Shown here piece after piece: positions 26,331 through 38,400 of a DNA stretch of 64,000 bases; position 1 is the first letter of the stretch; the number at the start of each line of letters is the position of its first letter. The translations under genes and the position numbers were made by a program. Under the pieces are notes generated by a model. It did not search any database, had not been told where the DNA came from, and was given only the letters and a program-made list of their open reading frames with translations. The stretch comes from Oryzias latipes (lineage: Eukaryota; Chordata; Actinopteri; Beloniformes; Adrianichthyidae), in NCBI RefSeq assembly GCF_002234675.1, contig NC_019876.2, positions 18,297,354-18,361,353 on the forward strand, written 5' to 3'.

Positions 26331-28549
26331 ATCCAAGTGTCTTGAATAAGAATCAAATAAACACAAAGTCTTTTATGACTTTTCATATTTCTACCAACTC
26401 AGGGAGAAACCTGGCCCTTTTAGGAGGAACACAGAGCTGGTGTCCTGGAAATGATAAATGTTCTTTAGTTCAGTTAAGCTCAATAAGTGAAATTGAATAA
26501 TTTCCCATGGTACACCTGGCCATCTCTGATGCCACACTAGTTGAAAAATACAGATTTAAGAGACCAACAGATCACATTAAAGGGTTTTCTGCTGAGGTGC
26601 ACAGAGCAAGCAGAAAGCAACATTTGAGAAGAAAACACACTGCAAATGGAAGAATAAGAAGAAATGTCCAGCAAAATCAGAATCTGTATAGGTGACCATC
26701 TGCTGGGAGTGGTTAATGTCTGACAAAGTCGAAAAATAGTTGCTGGTTTATTTTGTCAAGCACTAAATAGTGAGACTTGAGAAACTAAATCAGCATGGAA
26801 ATTTAGAAACTATTTTTTGGGTTGGTTGTTATAGCTGGCATGTTGTGCCTGTTTATTCACCTGGCCTTTTTTTTAAAACATTTTTTATGATCCACCAATT
26901 TGCAGTGTGCTTTATCATTATGATTCACATTATTTCAGCTTTTCGTACAGTTTGCATCATGATGCATATGAATTCTGTTAGTGTGCCAATAAAATGCACT
27001 TATAGTGGGGGTATTAAAGAACAGAAAAATACATTTGTGTCCACTTTAGCCTAGAATACAACATATAAAGAAGAGAAAGCACATATTGTGAAATACAAGC
27101 TTAAACTTGACATCAATAGATGAAGTCCTGATAATACATTGCTTTATGGTGATTATTGAGGCCAGGCCCTTTATTGTAGCATAGGATGAAAGGGATCCTT
27201 GTTTCACTTCTGCTACACCAAGCCCTTTTTTACAACAGTTACATAACCTACCATGTAAGTAGGTCTGTGTTTAAGGAGTTTATGACTTTGGGAGTATGAC
27301 TAATCACTTGTGTCAGCATGTTTTACTAAATTGCAGCTTGGTTGAATTTTGCCTTGTCACAGCCTCCTCCTCTACACGCCACCTTCTTAAAGTAGAAGTC
27401 ATGGTAGCCATGGCATAAACAAAAGGGCAATATTTTGGTGCTGAAAGTCACACAAGTACTGATTACATTTTGTGAGCTCTAAACCAAAGTTTAATCTAAA
27501 GATATGCAGATTTTAAATGAGAGGAATATATCAAGTCTTTTGGACGAAAAAGGCCTTTATGGAATCACTGTAAAAACTTGCAAACAGGGTTTTGATGACA
27601 GCTCAAATTACTATTAAGTGTGACTGAAAAGGACATAACAAAGACTAGGAATAGCAAAATTGAGAATTTCTTTTCCATCTCATTTTTTAAAACCATTTTT
27701 CAAAATAATTTGTTATTCTGTCCTCACCTTTTCTTCTAGTCAATGTAGGAAAGGAATGAGTCTATTATATTTTAATTTTATTTAATTATTTTTTATATTT
27801 TCTATTTTTATTCTTGTGTCTTTTTATTATTTTGTTTTTTGCATGTTTGCATCAGGGTCTGAGAGGACAGTGGAGTTTTGTAACACATTGCACATTTGAC
27901 AATAAATAGAGCTTCAATCTCTGAATTAAAAGAGAACTCTATAAAACTCAAACTTATAGCTGTCCACATGCAAGTTTAGTCTAAATGGAACTAAAATTAT
28001 CAGGAGTTTTTCTTTAAAATGTGTATTTTTGGGGGGGAAACTTGATCCTAGTTTTGATAATGTAGTTATCATACATCTATACTGTTGTTCTTAATTTACT
28101 TGAAAATACTGCTTTGGGTTTGAGGTTTTTTGGTTAAATATTCTCAAGCAAAATAGTTTTATCTTGTACAATCATTTTACATTAGAGGCCATGTATAGGA
28201 CGGGGAGATCTTCCTGTTGTCTGATGTGATTGGCTAAATCAACATGTCTAACAATTATTGTCTATCTTTATCTGAAGACAAATTATGAAAAGTGTTCATT
28301 CAACATAACAATGGAAACATTTTTTAATCTACTTTAAGCAGGGGTCCTAAACAACCAGCTCCCCACCTCTGCTTTAAAGGTTTCTTCAATTAAAGAAAAG
28401 AAGTGGTCCTTTTGAAATGAAATTAGAAAATAAAAGAGAGAAAAAACATCCTAATTGTGAGGATCACTTCCAAGGAACAATTTAATATCAAGTGAAGACA
28501 AATGTATACAATTTTGAATACTTCAACAGTAATGTTGCTCCTCATTAGG
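26331..28549. other. Gene-free AT-rich spacer before poln
   Basis: No exon, repeat family or RNA gene was recognised. Small open frames at 26507-26695 and 26770-27054 show no conserved features. This is the intergenic gap between the divergently arranged ptgr1 copy B (minus strand) and poln (plus strand). Confidence 0.35.
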
Positions 28550-28661
28550 AAAACACCTGCAGGCCAGGAGCGGCCTCGAGCTCACTGACCCCAGACTTTA
28601 GCTAAGCACCGGTCAAACCGGGCTCTCTGGGGGTATAAAGCCAACACGTCCGCCTGAAAAG
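28550..28661 (+). promoter_or_regulatory. poln: Candidate poln promoter and non-coding first exon
   Basis: A GC-rich island stands out of AT-rich surroundings (GGAGCGGCCTCGAGCTC, CACCGGTCAAACCGGGC). It contains TATAAA at 28634 and ends in a good donor, AAAAG|GTATGT, at 28661. The next acceptor is at 29380 (TTTTTTCTAG), 53 bp before the poln ATG. If transcription starts upstream of the TATA-like box, this is exon 1. The box is too close to the donor to set the start by itself. Confidence 0.45.
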
Positions 28662-29433
28662 GTATGTAAATGTGGATAACGTTGTAGGTTTTTACGTGTA
28701 TATTTTTTATTTTTCTGACAAGTAAAAATAAATACAAGAATAAGTAAAAACTCTGGATAATATAATGATGTACTAGCTTTCTGCCGAGCGCTAGCTTCCG
28801 GGACTTTTTGTCTTCTTCTTTTACATTTAAACGTGCAACAATAATGACGGGAGACCTTAAAAATAACTTAAAATTTAATTTTGTTACATATAACTATGTT
28901 AGAAACAACTTTATAATAAACGTTTGTGGAAACATTCCTCCGTGAAATTAAAGTAAATCAAATATTAATGCTTCATTCATGCTAAAGTAAAGGTTGCCAT
29001 TAACAAACACATGTCCTTATAGATTAGTTTCAGAGAATTACTTAGTTATAAAAATAAAAATCTAATTTATTATTTGGTGTTTTTGTTGTCTTAACAAGGA
29101 TTTAGACTCGTTTCTGAATCAATTCCATGTACAAAGTATTAGCATCAGTGTTTAATTTCATATGTTCTTCTTATAATTGTTTGTTGCTTTTAATCTATTG
29201 TGTTTAAAACATTGTATGGTATTACCTTATGTTTATTTATACGTATTTTCTGTCTACTACTTTGTGTTCTAGAGCATGTTGATGACAGGTATTCTTCAAA
29301 TAAACTGATTGATTGATTGATACTTAAGTATAAAACTGGTTGGTGTATTTCTGAAACCAGCTCTTCTTTGTTTTTTCTAGATCCTAACTAAAAAATAAAT
29401 CCAAGATTCAGGTACAAAACCAGCCTGTTTATC

Positions 29434-32400
29434 ATGGAAGATGGGGCTGGTTCAGAAGACAGGCTGTACTCTGGCCCTCTGTCCCAGGCAGCCAAAAAGA
29501 TCCTGGCAGTTCTGCGGACCAACAGTCTCGTCCAGCCCAAATGCAAACAACCCTTTACTAGTCAACGAAGTGAAAGTAAGTCAAAGTATAAATCCAGAAA
29601 ACTCCTTCTTTAAAGACCAAGTCTGATAAAAATTCAGTTTTTGGTGTTTTTAACATGTTCTTGTGGCATTTTCTTATGATGGAGGACATGCATAAAGAAA
29701 ATGAAGCTCAAAATTGCATTTCTGAATATTTCACAAATTCTTGTGAATCAGGAGCAGACCTAAAAATGCAGTTGGGAAAAGCTTGCAGCTGTAATATAGA
29801 ACCTACAACAGCTGGTGTAGGTATCAAAAGAATTTGGCCTGCAATAACTGTTCGGGGTCTGGTTCATGCTCCTGCGACTAATGATGACGTCACACTACGG
29901 TAACACCGCTTGGACAAACTACATAGCTACGTAGCGACGACATCTGCTTGGGCTCTATATTTTCATTTCACGTGTCATTTTGCAACCTCAAGTTCTTTTC
30001 CTCATAAGTAATAATGCCATTTTGAATTTGAAGGAGTGCCTGACATAATTGTTTTTTTTACACCAAATGTATAATAGGGAGACACATTGGCAATAAAAAC
30101 TTATTTTTCCAATGCAAGTGAACCTATATGAGAAACAATATTTATTTATGGTGTGCAGTCTGGTTTAAAAGGCCCAAATATCAGTTACAAGTCATCCATG
30201 TTTCTCAGGAAGAACGGTGTTAGCGTGTAAACTTGTAGACCAATCAGTATCTTAAACATCATCAGACCAACGTATAGCCAATCACATAATGTAGAATAGA
30301 ATAGAATAAAATAGAATAGGTCTTTAATAATCCCTAAGGAAATTTAAAATCGGCCATCTGCTCACACTCATAAAACACACACACACATTAAAAATAGTAA
30401 AATAGCAATAGATTAAAAAGATTAATAGATTCAAAGAATAAATAGATTAATCATTTAAAAATCACTGGGTAAAAAAAAACAAAAATAAAAAAATGATAAG
30501 AAATTACTTTTAGGATGCCCTGCCAGTAAGTTGGATTGCCTCCACAAGATCCAGCTTGTGAGCTCGCCCTCTTGATGATCCTGTTGAGCCTGCAGATGTT
30601 CTTCCTGCTGGTATTGCACCAGCACACAGCAGCATAGAGGAGAGCACTTTCCACCACCGACTGATAAAACCTGTGATGTGACGTCATCATTAGTCGCAGG
30701 ACCCCGAACAGTTATTGCAGGCCGAATACTTTTGGTACCTAGACCGGCTCCCTGCTCCGTTCAATTCTGATGCATCCACTGGCAGACAGATTACTGACCT
30801 GTAATCTGGATCAAAAGTGGATGGCTGGATAGCTCGGATATTGTTCGCCATTTTGTTCAACCAATAGTTAGATTGGGGTTGTGAAGGGCTGCAAGATAGC
30901 GGGAGAGAGTGTAAACAGATGAATGATGGGAAATGGGGACAGGCTTACTCCACACCAACAGTCCCACCCACAACTCGGAGACGATATTCTAGAGAGCAAC
31001 TACTGCTCTGCAGTCGCCATGTTCTAAAAATGTCACAAATTTTGGGATTATGTTTAAAAACGGCATCATTATAACCACTGGTGATGTTATTACAATAAAT
31101 CAAAAGATGATTTTTCTTTAAATCATTCTTATACTGTATGTAAACATGGTCAGTCTAAATGAAATTAAGTTAATTAAGTTTCTATTTTTCAACAATTTGA
31201 ATAAAGAAATAATCAAAATGCAATTTTATGATACATTTTCTTTATATGTCCTCCATCATCGGAAAAATGCCACAAGAACTCAAAGCTTAAGAACAGCATG
31301 ATATATGTAACAGGTTCAGTTCGGTCGCCGATGCACAATGAGGAGGGGGAGACTCAAATCTGGTCACTGCGTCTTTAATTCTTTAAAACAGCGCAAAAGA
31401 AAATAGCATCAGTGGACATCACAACTGCAGCTCCCAGCTCAGACCGCTCACTCCAACTGGTTGTTTACATTCATCCAAAAAGTTCAATAAATGTACAATT
31501 TTCAGAATAAAATATACTCAGACACAATGCCATACAATAATAAAACAAAAAGAAAACACACATTTGGTAAATACAGCATTTAAAATAAAACATTGTTAAA
31601 CAGAATAAGACAAAATGGCGGAGACCAACCTTTAAAACAGCGCAAAAGAAAATAGCATCAGTGGACATCACAACTGCAGCTCCCTGATCAAAGGAAAAAG
31701 AGCGCGATCAAAACCGGCACCAAAAACCACATAAAAATATAGTTAAAAGTAAATGTAAATTATTCGAGAGCAGTTTCTTGTCAACTGCATCCATTTTTAA
31801 ACATATTTAAGAAACTTATACCCGTTTATTTTAACAGCTAACTAAAAATATTGGGAGACTGCAGAAAACGCGACTCACCAGCTCAGACCGCTCACTCCAA
31901 CTGGTAAGGGAGGGGCAGCGGCCGCATGGTGAAGGCAGGGTGTGTCCCACTAATTGCCTTCCCTGCGCAACAGGTAACCATGTGGAACACATTTTTCTTG
32001 TGAAATAATGAGATTAACCAAATATTTATATAACGTGCTAACTCAAAATAAAATAATTTCAAAATTAAATAATCACTGAAGGTTTGAGAATGTTCATTAA
32101 AAAAATCAATTTGCTACATACTCCCCTCTGAACTTCTCAAAACCGTTGCATATTCATCAAACTGGACAATAAGTAAGATTTTTTGCCAACAGAAATAATG
32201 ACTCCTTATACTACTGCGACATATATGTCTTCCTCTATAAAAGAAAAGCAACACTGTAAAGCTGGCCAAACTTCACAATGTACACTTGCAACAAAGTAGT
32301 GCCGTAAACACAACTCCACAAAAGGTAAATCAGTGGCTGTTACTTTCCCAAAATACGTAATCAAATTTACAATATGCAGTATCTACAGTGACTCAGACCT

Positions 32401-35400
32401 TTTCATTTACCTTACAAAAATAAACTTCTTACAAATCCAGAGAACACTTCTCGTGCTTGTGTATCTTTTTTCTGTGTCATGTTTTGTATCAGTCTGTTAA
32501 CTGGTTTGACAATCCTGCCAGCCCTGGTTCTGATGCGGTTTACTGTATCATTTTGGAGCCTATCATCCTGTCTTGTAGCAACTGCTTCTCCATTGGTTTC
32601 CAACTGTCCATGTGGGAACTCTGAACCTGGGCATTTGGAGCAGTTTTTATTGCTCTCCACAAGACTCTCAACACTAATCCCATCTGATTGACAGTCCATG
32701 CCACAGCTCTCAACTTCACGATGGTCTGCAGGATCCAAAGGCCCAGTATTTGCCACCCAGTCGGCTGTCCGGTCCAACTCATCACATTCTGAGTTCACAA
32801 CTGAAACATCCTGATCAGCACTGTTTATATCACTCAAATCTGGAGTGGTACTGAATGAAGACACCGACCCTTGCTCTTGATCCAACTCAATTGGCAGGAA
32901 GTTCACCAATAGCAGCAAGTTACGGTGGACAACTTTCTCCTGTCCAGTGGCTGTGTTCCTGATCCGGTAAATATGACACTTGGAGTCTCTGGACACAACG
33001 GTATAAATGGTGGAGCACCACTTATCGGCTAGCTTCCTTTTGCCACGCACACACTTGTTTGCCAAGAGAACATGGTCTCCCTCATCAATGTCTGTGCCTT
33101 TGGTTCTCATGTTGTATAGACGGGCCTGACGTTGCTGACTGGTGTCGGTGTTAGCCTGGGCCACGGCAAGAGCTTCTCTAAGGTTCTCCCTGATTCTTTC
33201 AACGTAGTTGTTATAATCCGTTATCTCGTCATTTCTTTCCACATGGTGAAACATGACGTCCACTGGGAGCCTGGGAATCCGACCAAACATGAGATAGAAG
33301 GGTGCGTAACCGGTTGACTCATGGACAGTGCAGTTGTAGGCAAACGTCAGTGTTTGCAACATCTGAGGCCACTTGCTTTTGTCTCGGGGTGGTAAGGCTC
33401 TGATCATACTGCCTAAGGTTCTATTAAACCTTTCGGTTTGGCCATTACCCATGGGATGATATGGTGTGGTCCTTGATTTCTTGACTCCTGCTACCTGCAA
33501 CAACTCCTGAATCAACTCACTCTCGAAGTTTGCACCCTGGTCTGAATGGATTCTTTGTGGGAAGCCATAGACACAAAAGTACCTGTCCCACAACTGCCGG
33601 GCCACCTGCTTTGCTGACTGATTGGAACACTGAAAGGCGTGGGCCATTTTGGTAAAATGATCGGTTACCACTAAGATGTCTACACACCGACCCTTCGGAT
33701 CTTCTGCGGACCAAAAGTCGAGGCACACCAGTTCTAAGGGACTTGTGGTCTTTATGCTTTCAAGGGGAGCTCGCCCCTCAGGCTCAGGAGTCTTGCTCAC
33801 CACACAACGCTTGCAGCATTTTACATACTCGCGCACACCTTGCTCCATGCCGAGCCAAAAGAATCGCTGTCTAGCTAAGTGTAATGTCCGACTTTGGCCT
33901 TGGTGTCCTGCTTTGTCGTGCACACCCTGAAGCACTCGACCAACCAGAGACACAGGTGTTACATACTGGTGTCGTTTTCTTCCAGTTGTCAAGTCCTTAC
34001 ATACCCTGTACAGGATGTTATCGAGTATTTTGAGTTTGTCCCACTGTTTCAGGAGTTTCAGGGCTCTAGGAGATAAACTGCACTTTTCTCTCCGTGATGG
34101 ACGTCTACCTCGCATGACAAACGTGACAACAGCAGCTATTGTGGTGTCATTTTGCTGCGCCTCCTGAAGGTCTTTGAAGGAAAACACAGGTAAGGGAACT
34201 TGACCACTTGGCACAAGTTGCTCCAGGTCTTGAACGAGCCAGGTGATTACTCTTTGCTCAGGACCATGTTCCCATTCTACATGCCCTGACAGGACAGCAG
34301 ATACATCATCTTCACTCATTGACATGTTCTCTGAATGTTGGGAAGACTGAAAGTACTCGACCTCTTGATGGTTGGCGCTGGCCCTAAAAAGCTCCTGAAC
34401 TGTGTCCTCCTGTACTTGCTGAGACTCCTCCAACAGGGCTTCATAGGGCTCCATTGTCAGCCTGTGAGAGACACGGCCTTTGATGAAAGGCTGCCGGCTC
34501 AAGGCGTCAGCGACTACGTTCTTACTGCCTGGTATGTACTTGATGTTGAAGCTGTAAGGTGACAACTTTGCTACCCATCTTTGCTCACAGGCATCAAGTT
34601 TGGGTTTGGTGAGGATATATGTTAGGGGGTTATTATCTGTCCATACTGTAAATGGATTCCCTCTCAGCCAGTGGCTAAATTTATCGCAAACTGACCACTT
34701 GAGTGCCAAAAACTCCAAACGGTGGGCTGGGTATTTGCTTTGAGCACGGGTAAGAGCTTTACTGGCAAAAGCCACTGGTCGTGCTTTTGTCTCACCTTCT
34801 TGAACTTGTGACAGCACAGCACCCAGTCCATCAGTTGAGGCATCTGTTGAAAGGATGAATGGGCGATTGAAGTCAGGGTGAGCAAGGATGACAGATTCCA
34901 GAAGTGCTGACTTAAGGCGCTCAAACGAGTCACTGTGTTCTTGTTTCCAGTCATTGGCATGTAACTTTCTGAAAGCAGCAACGCCACGTGAATTTCCTTT
35001 CCGTCCCTTTGGAGCAGCTGTGAGTGCAAAAAGGGGTCTGGCTATGCTGGAACAGCCTTGAATGAACTGCTGATAGTACATGACCATGCCTAAGAATGAC
35101 TTGATTTTCTTTTGGGAAGGTGTTATTCCGTCCTCCATCATGAGGTCCATCACAGTCATCGCCGTTATGGCTTTGACCTTGTCGGGGTCTGTTGAAACTC
35201 CCTTGCTGTCCACAACATGTCCGAGAAATTTAACACTCCTTCTTAGCAGCTGACATTTTTTAGGGGCCAACTTCAATCCATGGGCTCTTAATCTGCCAAA
35301 GACCATTTCCAGTCTTCTCAGGGCCTCTCCCTCATTAGGTGCGTAGACCAGCACATCATCCAGATAGCAGAGGAGTGTCAGGAAGTTCTGGTCACCAAAT

Positions 35401-38400
35401 ATGTTCATCATGAGGCGCATAAAACTTGCTGGGCTATTGCACAGTCCTTGTGGTAGTCTGTTGAACTCATAAAGCCCCATAGGCGTTGTAAAGGCCGTTA
35501 GCTTCTTGTCCTCTTCAGCCATGGCAATATTGTAGAAGCCGGAAGTAAGGTCCATGGCACAGAATATGGCGTTTCCTCCCAAAGCTGCAAGACAGTCTGC
35601 TTGGTGTGGTAGAGGATGAGCATCTTTTATTGTGCGAGCATTCAACCAGCGGTAATCCACGCAAATCCTGAGATCTCCATTCTTCTTCCAGACAAGGACC
35701 AGTGGCGACGCCCACTCACTTTTTGACTTACGGATGATCTCAAGTTCTTCCATCTCCGTTAGCACTTGCCTTAGTTTATGGTATTGCCCTGGTGGAACGC
35801 GGCGGTATGGCAGCCTGAAGGGTCTGGAGTCAGACAGGTGAATCCTATGAACTATGTCCTTAGCTGACCCACAGTCAAGCTTGGTCTTTGAGAAGACATC
35901 TTCATACTTCTGAAGCAGCTGCAGGAGCTGACCTTTCCAGTAGTGGGACACCTCACAGGAATCAATGTCCAAGCTTCCGAGTCCAAGCTTGTTTAAGGCC
36001 TCTTGGTAATCTGTTGGGGCAGGGCCTTGGGCATGGTCTGCAGGTTCACTGTGCATGATCTGATTTTGCACCTTAATTGCATTTAAGTTGGGGGCCTCAT
36101 CCAAATCTTCTACAGCAATGCAGGCTGACACCTTTGCCAACTTCGTATTGCGCCGGAGGGTGACTGCTTTGCTGGACGTGTTTAGCACCCTGACTGGGAT
36201 CCATCTCTCACCATTCATGGTTGCTACAGACCTACAAACGATCACATCATTTTTATGGCCCAATCCTTTTGACGTTTCAACCAGAACAGCACTGCCTTCA
36301 GAAATGGCTGAGGTGGCTGGCAACTTGCTCCACACGAGATGTTCCTGCTTTGGTAGTAAAGTCACAGATTGGGTCAACCTAGCTGTCCCAATAACATCAG
36401 GGATGGTTTCACCTCTCCACCGGTTAATGCCAGACAACATGTTGAGGAATTGTATTATCTCAGGCACATCTGTTGACTCTGGCTTATTCAAGACCTGCCA
36501 AAACTGTGGACTCTGTTTAAAGTGTTTAAGGAGGTGTTTAATGACATTCGTCCCCAAGATCATCTGGTCTCGCTGTCCAGGGACGACTAGGGTTGGGACC
36601 TGAAAGGTACAGCCGTACACTTCCATCTTTAAGTCATAAATGCATTTGGGCTTGACTTTGACTCCACCACAGCCAACAAGCACAACATCAGGGCAGATGT
36701 CATGGGATGTGGGCACTGAGCCAGCACTGCTTAACAGTCGTTCGGCCTCTTCACTCATAGTACATGACATTGAGCCTGTGTCAAGCAGAGCTTCGAGGGA
36801 AACCACATCCTCCACCTGTACATTTGTGTAGAATAAGCTGTCAGCTTTCCCGAGCCTGGCAATGTTTTGGAACAGTACAGTTGTGTTAGGTGGTGAGGTC
36901 TGAACACACTCAGAATAAATAGATTGTGCATCATCATCGAGTTTGAGGGCTTCATCATTAACACTCACACTGTCCCCTCCAAGGTGTGAGTACATTAGTT
37001 TCCCTGACACTGAGTATTGCTCAACTGGGCTGTGGGAAGCTTTGAACAGTCTTTTCTTTGGTGCCCAACTTCTAAGCAGCCCAAGCACCTTTTCTCCCTC
37101 ATACAGTGAGTACGTGTCGAATGGGAGCTGTGTCCACAAACTCGGCAGGGGGCATCGCGGGTAAATGGGGCAGGTTGCAGCCTAGCAGTAGAGGGGGTGG
37201 GCTGACTTGTCCGTTCCAGCACTCTTTCCAACATGGTAAGAACTCTCTCCAGTGCACTTGACTCTGAAACAGCTTCATTTGACTTTGTGGGATTAGATAA
37301 CTTGGCTGTGTTAACACTAGTGTACTCTGCGTTACATTCAAGGGTCTCGCTGGCTGTTACAGCAGTAGCTACGTTGAGGGCATGTGCTTTGGGCAAAGTT
37401 GTGACTGACCTTTTAGCTTGGTACTCCCTCTGGTGTTCATCAATTGCCTCTTGCACTTCAGTAAGAGACCATTTACTTATGGGCTTACACTTGAACACAC
37501 AAGCGAGGTTGGGATCTGGACAATTTCTGATAAACATCATGGCAATTTCTGAGTCCATGTTATCCATCCTACCACCTTGGCATTTTAGGTGTCTGTCGGC
37601 CACTTCAGCAGCTGTGTTCAGCCTGACCCAGTAGTCCACTGGTGTTTCTTTAACTGTTGGCTGAGTGGCATAAAAATCAGCCAATGGTAGACAAGAACCT
37701 GGAGTCTCACTGAAGTAGCGTCTCAAAATTATGTATATTGTCTCTGGTGTCACTGGGGTGCTGCTAGCGGTGCTACTTTTCAACCCCACTTTAACAATGC
37801 TCTTTGCTCTACCAAGAAGATGGCTTAAAACCTCCTCTGCTTGTTCACTCTGGGGGAGATTTCTTTTGTGCATGTATGCTTCCACAATTTCAATCCACTC
37901 CTGAATGGAGTGCTTGTCTGTGCCGTCACCACGATACATGGGAGGATCTTTGACATCAGGTTTAACAATCAGACTCACTTTTGAGAGGTCAGCGGTTGCA
38001 TTAAGCATCTCAGTTCTAGATGGCTTGGTGTGAGGGGACTGTGAGCTGAAAGATGGCTGATTGGCCATAAGGCGGCCAGCAATGGACTCGCCTATTTGAT
38101 TTCCTAATTCACCAATAAGTTCACGTAACTGATTTGTGGTACTCTCACTGGAATCAGTGGGTGTAGAATACATTGGTTTGTGTTTCTCATGAACATCATC
38201 TAGTCCAAACAGGTTTTTCGTTATAGCCCCTGGAGTGTCACTGACAGAGGTTTTCCCAAGACTAAATAAACCTCTTCCCCTTCCAACAGTAGGTGAAAAC
38301 ACAAACTTTTCCTGGCTGTCGTCTGCCATAACTTAAAGACCAAAACTAAATATAAAATGTATAATGCAATATGATGAACAGAAACAAAATTCACAAATCA

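Noticed and set aside
31471-31671. Identical 66-codon minus-strand frames at 31471-31671 and 38774-38974
   Set aside because: They are inside the two LTRs, so the identity reflects the LTR duplication and not a gene.
36088-36603. 171-codon plus-strand frame
   Set aside because: It is a shadow of the gypsy pol frame on the opposite strand.
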